Of a stretch of 13,851 nucleotides of DNA, positions 1-5,824 are shown piece by piece (positions within the stretch are counted from its first letter, which is position 1; every line of letters begins with the position of its first letter). The translations under genes were made by a program, and so were the position numbers. The stretch is taken from contig JAGGXL010000067.1 of the NCBI GenBank assembly GCA_021163085.1, positions 1-13,851 on the forward strand, in the 5' to 3' direction. The stretch comes from Thermodesulfobacterium sp. GTDB lineage: Bacteria; Desulfobacterota; Thermodesulfobacteria; Thermodesulfobacteriales; Thermodesulfobacteriaceae. Below the pieces are notes generated by a model that was given only the letters and a program-made list of their open reading frames with translations, was not told the DNA's origin and did no database searches.

Positions 1-785
1 AAAACATCACCTGTAAGACACTCAGAATGCACCCTTACAAGAACTGGATTTTCGTCTATCTCTCCCATTACTAAAGCTATATGAGTTGCTTTATCAATAA
101 AATTTGAATAGGCAATAAGCTTAAAAATTCCGTATTCAGTGGGAAGGTAGGTTTCAACTTCCCTTTTGACCAGACTTTCTTTTTTGATTCTGTACGCTAT
201 TAAGTCTCTTATGGTAATAATTTTTAAATTGTGTTTTTCTGCAAACTTTTCAAGATCTGGAAGTCTTGCCATGGTTCCGTCATCTTTCATAATTTCGCAT
301 ATTACACCAGCGGGTTTTAAACCAGCAAGTCTTGCAAGATCAACCGCTGCCTCAGTATGTCCAGCTCTTACAAGAACTCCTCCTTTTCTTGCTATAATTG
401 GAAAGACATGCCCAGGAGTTATGAAATCTTGAGGTTTGCTATTTTCATCAATTACAAGTTTAATAGTGTAAGCTCTATCATAAGCTGAAATACCTGTAGT
501 TATTCCATATCTGGCATCTATAGAAACTGTAAAAGCTGTGCCAAAAGGATCAACCCCTCTTCTCGGTTGTAAAGGAAGTTGAAGCCTTTCTGCTATCTCC
601 GGAGTTATAGCCAAGCAGATAAGACCTCTTCCATATTTTGCCATAAAATTTATTAATTCAGGAGTTACTTTTTCTGCAACTAATACCAGATCACCCTCGT
701 TTTCTCTGTCTTCATCATCAATAACAATTATCATCTTTCCTTCTTTTAAATCTTTTAAAGCTTCATCAATGCTACTAATAGCCAT
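1..785 (-). CDS. ribBA: Bifunctional DHBP synthase / GTP cyclohydrolase II (partial, 3' end beyond window)
   Basis: The first 261 codons are present; the rest lies to the left of the window. RibBA makes two riboflavin precursors: RibB converts ribulose 5-phosphate to 3,4-dihydroxy-2-butanone 4-phosphate, and RibA opens GTP to the diaminopyrimidine. My translation of the minus strand shows the RibB domain at about residues 1-200, with DDEDRENEGDL at 23-33, TGIS at 98-101, TPGHVFP at 123-129 and RAGHTEAAVDLARLAG at 140-155. The RibA domain begins at about 205 and reaches VRVHSECLTGDV, which holds the first zinc-binding cysteine of GTP cyclohydrolase II. Full fusions are usually near 400 residues. 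The ATG at 785-783 is fixed by a near-perfect Shine-Dalgarno, AAGGAGGT, 9 nt upstream. The gene is divergent from murJ. The 85-bp gap is too short for an FMN riboswitch, and none is seen. Confidence 0.96.
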   Translation of the reverse strand, partial: MAISSIDEALKDLKEGKMIIVIDDEDRENEGDLVLVAEKVTPELINFMAKYGRGLICLAITPEIAERLQLPLQPRRGVDPFGTAFTVSIDARYGITTGISAYDRAYTIKLVIDENSKPQDFITPGHVFPIIARKGGVLVRAGHTEAAVDLARLAGLKPAGVICEIMKDDGTMARLPDLEKFAEKHNLKIITIRDLIAYRIKKESLVKREVETYLPTEYGIFKLIAYSNFIDKATHIALVMGEIDENPVLVRVHSECLTGDV

Positions 786-794
786 ACAAAAATT

Positions 795-802
795 ACCTCC
801 TT
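795..802 (-). promoter_or_regulatory. Strong ribosome binding site of ribBA
   Basis: Reading the minus strand, AAGGAGGT lies 9 nt before the ribBA ATG. This matches the anti-Shine-Dalgarno of 16S rRNA almost perfectly and fixes the start codon. The divergent murJ start has no comparable site. Confidence 0.85.
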
Positions 803-810
803 TTTGGAGA

Positions 811-861
811 TTGGTTAAAAAAGATAATTTATTATAATAAATCTATTAATCTTTTTGCCAA
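811..861. promoter_or_regulatory. Overlapping divergent promoters for ribBA and murJ
   Basis: On the plus strand TTGGTT (811-816) and TATAAT (833-838) are 16 bp apart and point at murJ. On the minus strand TTGGCA (861-856) and TATTAT (839-834) are 16 bp apart and point at ribBA. Both -10 boxes lie inside the perfect 12-bp palindrome TTATTATAATAA at 829-840, so the two promoters share the same melting region. The boxes are seen directly; their use as promoters is inferred from position and spacing. Confidence 0.55.
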
Positions 862-870
862 GAGCCAGAA

Positions 871-2424
871 ATGAAAAAAATTGAAAGTATAACTCGGTCA
901 GCAACATCAGTAACAATCGCAGTTTTTATAAGCAGAATTCTTGGACTCGTAAGAGAACAAGTGCTTGCTTACTTTTTTGGAGCAGGAAAGTCTATGGATG
1001 CTTTTGTAGTTGGATATAGAATTCCCAATCTTCTGAGAGATCTTTTTGCAGAAGGAGCTCTTGGTTCTGCTTTTATAAAAGTTTTTAGCTCAAATCTTGA
1101 AAAAGAAGGTAAAGAAAAAAGTTTTAAAATCGCTCAAATTCTCATCTCCAATTTTTTAATTATTCTTTTAGTTGTAGTAAGTTTGGGAATAATTTTTGCC
1201 AATTCTATAGTTTCTCTTATCGCACCAGAATTTAAAAAAGATCTTTATAAGTTTACTCTTACTACAAGACTTACTCAGATTATGATGCCTTTCCTGTTAT
1301 TTATAAGTTTAGCCTCTATTCTGGCAGGAATGCTAAATTCTTTTAGAATATTTTTTCTTCCAGCAGTCTCTTCAGGCCTTTTTAATCTGGTTTCTATCAT
1401 AATAGGGGTTACAGGTTATTATTTGCTGATAAAAATATCTGTAGATCCCATTTATGCTATGGCAGTGGGGGTTACCTTAGGTGGATTATCTCAGGTTATT
1501 TTTCAGTATCCTATTATAAGAAAAGTGGGATTCTCTTTTGCTTTTTCTCCTGATTTTAAAAATGAGCATTTTAAAGAAGTCTTAAGGCTTATATTTCCTA
1601 TAATTTTTGGTCTTTCAGTGGTTCAGATAAATATATTTATTAATACTTTTTTTGCTACCTCCTGTGGAGAAGGTGCAGTTTCCTGGTATTCTTATGCTTT
1701 TAGAATTATGTATGTTCCGCTTGGGCTTTTTGGTGTTGGTCTTTCTCAAGCTCTTTTACCAGAACTATCCCGCCAGATTGCAAGAAGAAATTTTATTTTA
1801 GCTAAGGACACCTTTTCCAGAGCTTTGGTTGTTTCATTAAGTTTATCAGTCCCTTCTGCTATAGGGCTTTTTGTGCTTTCCAATCCTTTAATAGCGATTC
1901 TCTTTGAGAGGGGTAAATTTACTGTTTATGATACTTTGAAAACTGCAGGTATTTTAGAAATTCTTTCTCTTGGATTACCTTTTTACGGACTCTCTAAAAT
2001 AGCTGTACCTTTGTTTTATTCCTTAGGGAAGACAATAATTCCTGCTTTTGGAAGTTTAATAGCAGTTATTACAAATGTAGTGGTTATTCTTTTAACTATA
2101 AAAAAATTGGGGATAAACGGGGTGGCCTTAGGCACGAGTGTATCTCTTATTTTTCAGGCTACGTTTTTGCTTTTTATGGCTGTTTATAAGATAGGGACAT
2201 TAAATTTTAAGTTTATAGTTAGAAGTATTTCAACTCTGGTTTTTGCAAGTTTAGGATTGGTTGCGGTATTAAAAATTGTGAGTATGCTTGTTAATTTTAG
2301 AGTTTTGGAAATATTTTTAAGTATTTTTCTCGGAGCAATAACTTTTATTGGAATTTGTAGAATTTTAGGTCCTGAAGAAACTTATATGTTTTTTTCTAAA
2401 TTTTTAAGATTTTTTAAATTATAA
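871..2424 (+). CDS. murJ: Lipid II flippase MurJ (MviN family)
   Basis: This 517-residue polytopic inner-membrane protein belongs to the MOP-superfamily MurJ/MviN group, which moves lipid II across the cytoplasmic membrane for peptidoglycan synthesis. The length is typical (about 510), and hydrophobic segments run the whole length, in keeping with 13-14 transmembrane helices. Family hallmarks are visible: SRILGLVREQ near residues 21-30 (arginines of helix 1), then MDAFVVGYRIPNLLRDLFAE and GALGSAF in the helix 2 region, which hold conserved charged residues. In the second half there are SWYSYAFRIMYVPLGLFGVG and LLPELSR. The ATG at 871 is the only good start after the in-frame stop at 847, but its Shine-Dalgarno is weak (AGAG). 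The gene appears monocistronic: it is followed by a 146-bp gap with an inverted repeat that begins in its stop codon. Confidence 0.96.
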   Translation: MKKIESITRSATSVTIAVFISRILGLVREQVLAYFFGAGKSMDAFVVGYRIPNLLRDLFAEGALGSAFIKVFSSNLEKEGKEKSFKIAQILISNFLIILLVVVSLGIIFANSIVSLIAPEFKKDLYKFTLTTRLTQIMMPFLLFISLASILAGMLNSFRIFFLPAVSSGLFNLVSIIIGVTGYYLLIKISVDPIYAMAVGVTLGGLSQVIFQYPIIRKVGFSFAFSPDFKNEHFKEVLRLIFPIIFGLSVVQINIFINTFFATSCGEGAVSWYSYAFRIMYVPLGLFGVGLSQALLPELSRQIARRNFILAKDTFSRALVVSLSLSVPSAIGLFVLSNPLIAILFERGKFTVYDTLKTAGILEILSLGLPFYGLSKIAVPLFYSLGKTIIPAFGSLIAVITNVVVILLTIKKLGINGVALGTSVSLIFQATFLLFMAVYKIGTLNFKFIVRSISTLVFASLGLVAVLKIVSMLVNFRVLEIFLSIFLGAITFIGICRILGPEETYMFFSKFLRFFKL

Positions 2425-2475
2425 CCATTTTATAATATCCCACTTCGGAAGTGGTATAGTTTGAAATGGTTATAA
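2419..2475. repeat. Nested inverted-repeat (hairpin) element after murJ
   Basis: A perfect 12-bp inverted repeat, TTATAACCATTT (2419-2430) and AAATGGTTATAA (2464-2475), brackets an inner perfect hairpin, CCACTT-CGG-AAGTGG (2440-2454). The inner stem extends by three A-T pairs beyond one C/T mismatch. The left arm contains the murJ TAA stop. There is no T-run after the right arm, so it is not a classical intrinsic terminator. It could be a small palindromic (MITE- or REP-like) repeat, an mRNA 3'-end stabiliser, or an operator. The symmetry is seen directly; the role is unknown. Confidence 0.7.
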
Positions 2476-2507
2476 AATGAGAAAAAATTGAAATTGCAAA
2501 ATTGCTC

Positions 2508-2552
2508 TTGACATTTTTAAAAGTTTTGAAATTTTAGAAATTTTAAAAGTTT
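2508..2552 (+). promoter_or_regulatory. Candidate promoter/operator region of the ykgJ-pyrKD-hslO operon
   Basis: A consensus -35 box, TTGACA, lies at 2508-2513. No good -10 box follows at 16-18 bp; the best matches, such as TTTTAG at 2532, fit only half the consensus. Just downstream is a head-to-tail 9-bp repeat, GAAATTTTA twice (2528-2545), itself flanked by two copies of TTTTAAAAGTTT (2515-2526 and 2541-2552). The repeats overlap where the -10 should be, so a regulator site or an activator-dependent promoter is possible. Confidence 0.4.
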
Positions 2553-2558
2553 CATAAA

Positions 2559-2565
2559 GGGGAGG
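2559..2565 (+). promoter_or_regulatory. Ribosome binding site implying an ATT start at 2571
   Basis: GGGGAGG ends 5 nt before an in-frame ATT codon and lies about 59 nt before the first conventional start codon in that frame (TTG at 2625). The DUF2148 gene at 7720 and the porin gene at 5821 use the same 5-nt spacing, so the geometry fits initiation at the ATT. Confidence 0.6.
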
Positions 2566-2570
2566 ACAAA

Positions 2571-3323
2571 ATTAATACAGTTTTAGACTTTGCTCTTGAT
2601 GAAAAAAAAGAACTTCTAAAGACATTGTATCACTATGTAGATAATACTTATAAAAATTATCCCTTGGCGTGTAAACCTGGATGCAGTTTATGTTGTACTC
2701 AAAGAATATTTGCTACTTCAATTGAAGCTTACTATATTTTAGATATTTTAACTGAAGAAACCTTAAACCAAATTTTGTCAATTGAGAACTATCTTCGTCC
2801 AAAGCTTACCCATAATCAAATTTTGCTCAGTTATAAAGAAGGTTCGGAGCCGCCCTTAGAAGAGTTTCCTGAGGTTTTAAATCCCTGTCCATTTTTGACC
2901 GAAGAAAATTTTTGTAGAATTTATGAAAGAAGGCCACTTATGTGCCGTATTACAGCCTCTGTTGTTTCTTGTGAAAAAGGATTTGCAGAACTACCACCTT
3001 TTCTTTTTCAAATAAGCACTATAGCTTTGCAACTTGTTGAGAACATAGATCTTGGTGGGATTTACGGAAATATACTTGATTTACTAAAATTTTTGCATCA
3101 GTACAGGAAAGGACTGGTTGAAGAGGTACCTAATTATCTTTTGAATACAATTGATGTAGATGAACTTCCTATTTTGCCTGAAGAAAAAGATTTGAAAAAA
3201 TGGGTAGGTAATTTATACAGAATTCCTGTTAAAGAAAACCTTAGTTTCAGAGATCTTCTGCAAAAGCTAAGAGAAGATTTTAAAAATTATGAATCTTTAA
3301 GTTTTCTCAAAGGAATTTTTTAG
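2571..3323 (+). CDS. YkgJ/UPF0153-family cysteine-cluster protein, probable AUU start
   Basis: The protein carries the zinc/iron-chelating cysteine cluster of the YkgJ (UPF0153) family. With the ATT start it is 250 residues; from the TTG at 2625 it would be 232. Numbered from the TTG, C16-x3-C20-x2-C23-C24 is followed by C88, C97, C107 and C116, with the typical PCPFL, CRIYERRPLMCR and SVVSC contexts. No signal peptide or membrane segment is seen; it should be cytoplasmic. The biochemical function of the family is not established. The frame is open back to the stop at 2544 with no ATG, GTG or TTG upstream of 2625, yet the strong Shine-Dalgarno sits just before ATT at 2571. The added 18 residues (NTVLDFALDEKKELLKT after the initiator) look coding and helical, as expected before this cluster. 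It is the first gene of the operon, 3 nt before pyrK. A metal or redox role connected with PyrK's cluster is only a guess. Confidence 0.85.
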   Translation: MNTVLDFALDEKKELLKTLYHYVDNTYKNYPLACKPGCSLCCTQRIFATSIEAYYILDILTEETLNQILSIENYLRPKLTHNQILLSYKEGSEPPLEEFPEVLNPCPFLTEENFCRIYERRPLMCRITASVVSCEKGFAELPPFLFQISTIALQLVENIDLGGIYGNILDLLKFLHQYRKGLVEEVPNYLLNTIDVDELPILPEEKDLKKWVGNLYRIPVKENLSFRDLLQKLREDFKNYESLSFLKGIF

Positions 3324-3326
3324 ATT

Positions 3327-4100
3327 ATGTATGAAGCAAAGATAGTCATTAACAAAAAAGAAGCGGAAAATATTTATTTACTGGGGATTGAGATTCCTAA
3401 AAATGTTTTGAAAAAGTTTCAACCTGGACAGTTTTTAAAAATAAAGATTAATCAAAGAATGGACCCACTTATTCCAAGACCTTTCACTGTTCATGCAATA
3501 GAGGAAAATGTAGTTTATATTCTTTACCAGATAGTAGGGAAGGGAACTAAATCTTTAAGTAAGTTGAGAAAAGGAGAGATTCTTGAGTTTTTAGGTCCTT
3601 TGGGGAAACCTTTCCCAAAACTCAAAAATTATGTAATCTGTGCAGGAGGTATAGGAATAGCGGGTTTTGGTTTTTTGCTCCAAAAAAGTGTTAATAAAAA
3701 AATTTTTTATTCTCCTGAAATGATCTTTTATGGAGCAAAGACAAAAGAAGAACTGGTAAGGTTGTCTTTTCTGAAAAGATTTGGCATACCTGTGAAAATA
3801 TCTACAGATGACGGATCTAAGGGATATAAAGGGATTGTTACAGATATGATAGAAGAAGAATTTAAAAAAGATCCCAGAACAGTTTTAGCCTGTGGTCCGA
3901 AACCAATGTTAAAAAGAGTAGCAGAAATAGGAAAAAAATATAAAGCAAAAACTTACTTAGTTATGGAAACTTTTTTAGCCTGTGGAACGGGTTTTTGTAT
4001 GGGATGTGTTATACCTTTAAAAAGAAAAAAACATGCACATCTCTGTATAGATGGTCCAACTTTTTTAGCAGAGGAGATAGATTTTGAGTTTCTCAGTTAA
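3327..4100 (+). CDS. pyrK: Dihydroorotate dehydrogenase B electron-transfer subunit PyrK
   Basis: PyrK pairs with PyrD in class 1B dihydroorotate dehydrogenase, passing electrons from dihydroorotate (via the FMN in PyrD) through FAD and a [2Fe-2S] cluster to NAD+. It acts in the cytoplasm in UMP synthesis. The 257 residues have ferredoxin-NADP reductase architecture. The FAD-binding beta-barrel includes RPFTV at 51-55, and a nucleotide-binding half has CAGGIGIAGF at 105-114 and ACGPKPMLK at 188-196. The C-terminal cluster domain has C219-x4-C224-x2-C227-x12-C240, within ACGTGFCMGC and HLCIDGPTF. The length is normal. The start lies 3 nt after the stop of the YkgJ-like gene and AGGA lies upstream, so translation is probably coupled. 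The 3' end overlaps pyrD by 17 nt, as expected for two subunits of one complex. Confidence 0.95.
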   Translation: MYEAKIVINKKEAENIYLLGIEIPKNVLKKFQPGQFLKIKINQRMDPLIPRPFTVHAIEENVVYILYQIVGKGTKSLSKLRKGEILEFLGPLGKPFPKLKNYVICAGGIGIAGFGFLLQKSVNKKIFYSPEMIFYGAKTKEELVRLSFLKRFGIPVKISTDDGSKGYKGIVTDMIEEEFKKDPRTVLACGPKPMLKRVAEIGKKYKAKTYLVMETFLACGTGFCMGCVIPLKRKKHAHLCIDGPTFLAEEIDFEFLS

Positions 4101-4965
4101 TTTAGGAAAGTTAAAACTAAAAACTCCTTTGATGCTTGCCTCTGGCACCTGGGGATTGGGTGAAAATCTGGACAAATTTTTTACTCTAAAAGAAATTAAA
4201 GAAAACATAGGAGCACTGGTAACCAAAGGTATTTCTGTAAATCCAAGAAAAGGTAATCCTCCTCCAAGAACCTTTGAAACACCCTGCGGACTTATAAATT
4301 CAATTGGAATTGAAAATCCAGGAATAAAAGAATTTAAAAGAAATTATCTTCCCAAGATTAAAAGTTATGGAGTTCCTGTTATTGTTAATCTTTATGGTGA
4401 GGAAGTAGAAGAATTTTTAGAACTTTCTCAGGAGTTAAAAGGAGAAGCGGATGGTTTAGAGCTTAATATCTCTTGTCCTAATGTTAAGAAAGGCGGATTA
4501 TTTTTTTCTTATGATTCTAAAACAGTTTCAAAGCTGGTAAAAAAAGTTAGAGAGATCTGGAAAGATTTTTTAGCTGTAAAGCTTTCTCCAGTTGGTCCTG
4601 TTTATGAAATAGCTGAGATATGTGAAAAATATGGGGCAGATACTGTAGTTGTTGCCAATACCTATCCAGCTTTGGCAGTCTTAGAGTTTAAACCTTTAAA
4701 AGTTTTACAGGGTGGGCTTTCAGGACCTGCTATAAAACCGCTTACTTTGCGTTTAGTTTATGATATTTCTAAAAAGATAAAAATTTCTGTAATAGGTTGT
4801 GGAGGTATCGTTTCTGGGAAAGATGCTCTAGAATATCTACTTTGTGGTGCAAAGGCTTTTCAGGTTGGTACAGCCAATTTAATAGATCCCAGAGCACCCA
4901 TAAAAATAATAAAAGAACTAAGGAGTTTAACAGATGGCTTATGTAGTAAGAGCGCTTCCTGTTAA
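4084..4965 (+). CDS. pyrD: Dihydroorotate dehydrogenase B catalytic subunit PyrD (class 1B)
   Basis: PyrD is the FMN-dependent TIM-barrel enzyme that oxidises dihydroorotate to orotate, the fourth step of pyrimidine synthesis. Visible motifs: LASGTWG at 18-24; TKGISVNPRKGNPPPRTFET at 47-66; NSIGIENPG at 72-80; NISCPNVKKGG at 128-138, with C131 as the class 1 catalytic base; VKLSP at 165-169; GGLSGPAIKP at 210-219; and the FMN-phosphate region CGGIVSGKDALE and GAKAFQVGTANL. A cysteine rather than a serine base, together with adjacent pyrK, indicates class 1B. The start is TTG at 4084, preceded by GAGGAG, and overlaps pyrK by 17 nt. The protein (293 residues) stops about 15 residues earlier than I recall for class 1B enzymes; its last residues, TDGLCSKSASC, are read out of frame from the start of hslO (32-nt overlap). 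Confidence 0.95.
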   Translation: MSFSVNLGKLKLKTPLMLASGTWGLGENLDKFFTLKEIKENIGALVTKGISVNPRKGNPPPRTFETPCGLINSIGIENPGIKEFKRNYLPKIKSYGVPVIVNLYGEEVEEFLELSQELKGEADGLELNISCPNVKKGGLFFSYDSKTVSKLVKKVREIWKDFLAVKLSPVGPVYEIAEICEKYGADTVVVANTYPALAVLEFKPLKVLQGGLSGPAIKPLTLRLVYDISKKIKISVIGCGGIVSGKDALEYLLCGAKAFQVGTANLIDPRAPIKIIKELRSLTDGLCSKSASC

Positions 4966-5824
4966 CAAGAATTTCAGGGCTTTTGCTGTAGAATGTAAAG
5001 ATATAGTTGAAACCGTAAGAAAGCTTCAAAATTTAAGTCCTATTGCTTCAGCAGCTCTTGGTAGAGCCCTTGCAGGCGTAGCTCTTCTTTCAGCAGATCT
5101 TAAAACAGGAAAGATACTTCTTCAGATAAATGGAGGCGGGCCTTTAGGAGAAATACTGGCAGAGGGAAACTATAAAGGTGAGCTCAGAGGAACAGTTAAA
5201 AATCCTTATGTGTACTTAGAGATTAAAGATAAAAAATTACCTGTTGGAGAAGCAGTTGGTAAGAATGGTTTTATTTCAGTAGTCAGAGATTTGGGATTGA
5301 AAAATGTATATCAGAGTTCAAGCAAATTAGTCTCTGGAGAAATTGCAGAGGATCTTGCATATTTTCTTACAGTTTCAGAACAAATCCCATCAGCAGTATC
5401 CTTGGGAGTTCTTGTAGGAACAGATGGGAGCATTCTTGCAGCAGGAGGGTTTTTAATCCAAAAATTACCAGAGGCAAGTGAGGAAGAAATTGCAGAGATT
5501 GAAAAAATTTTAAAAAGTTTTCCTCCAATTACTGCTCTTTTATCTCAAGGAAAGACACCAGAAGATATTTTAATAATGATTTTTTCTGAAATAGAAATTC
5601 TTGAGAGAAGAGAGCTTAAGTATAAATGCAATTGTAGTGAGGAAAGGGTAGAAAATATGCTTGTTGCTCTCGGAGAAAAGGAATTAGAGGATTTGGTTAA
5701 GAAGAAGGAACCAGTTGAGGTGATATGTCATTTTTGTAGGAAAAAGTATGTTGTGCCTTTAGAAAAAGTTAAAGCAATTTTAGAGGAATTAAAAAGTAAA
5801 AAATTAAAAGGGGGGATGAAATGA
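4934..5824 (+). CDS. hslO: Redox-regulated chaperone Hsp33
   Basis: Hsp33 is a cytoplasmic holdase chaperone. Oxidation of a C-terminal zinc-cysteine switch releases zinc and activates binding of unfolding proteins. The 296 residues match the family length. The N-terminal core shows RALPVNKNFRAFAVE at 6-20, SPIASAALGRALAG at 35-48, NGGGPLGEILAEG at 66-78 and G-rich loops near 150-172. The C-terminal switch is C232-x-C234 (KCNCS) and C265-x2-C268 (CHFC), the complete CxC...CxxC zinc site. The start is ATG at 4934, with AAGGAG 8 nt upstream, inside the end of pyrD. The stop overlaps the porin start as ATGA. Co-transcription with PyrK and a cysteine-cluster protein gives the operon a thiol/redox flavour, but linkage by packing alone is possible. 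Confidence 0.95.
   Translation: MAYVVRALPVNKNFRAFAVECKDIVETVRKLQNLSPIASAALGRALAGVALLSADLKTGKILLQINGGGPLGEILAEGNYKGELRGTVKNPYVYLEIKDKKLPVGEAVGKNGFISVVRDLGLKNVYQSSSKLVSGEIAEDLAYFLTVSEQIPSAVSLGVLVGTDGSILAAGGFLIQKLPEASEEEIAEIEKILKSFPPITALLSQGKTPEDILIMIFSEIEILERRELKYKCNCSEERVENMLVALGEKELEDLVKKKEPVEVICHFCRKKYVVPLEKVKAILEELKSKKLKGGMK

Noticed and set aside
166..432. Plus-strand open frame opposite ribBA
   Set aside because: It is antisense to strongly conserved RibB motifs, has no family resemblance, and is a shadow of the real gene. Other frames opposite or across known genes (for example 4769-5029, 7863-8180, 11472-11846) were dropped for the same reason.
786..870. FMN riboswitch upstream of ribBA
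   Set aside because: The leader is about 50 nt at most and lacks the conserved multi-helix FMN aptamer, which needs over 100 nt.
2419..2475. Hairpin after murJ as a standard intrinsic terminator
   Set aside because: The outer stem is A/T-rich and the right arm is followed by AAATGAG, with no T-run. The inner stem is also not followed by Ts.
2625..3323. TTG at 2625 as the start of the YkgJ-like gene
   Set aside because: There is no ribosome binding site close to it, while a strong one sits 59 nt upstream before an in-frame ATT, and the intervening codons look coding. It remains the fallback start.
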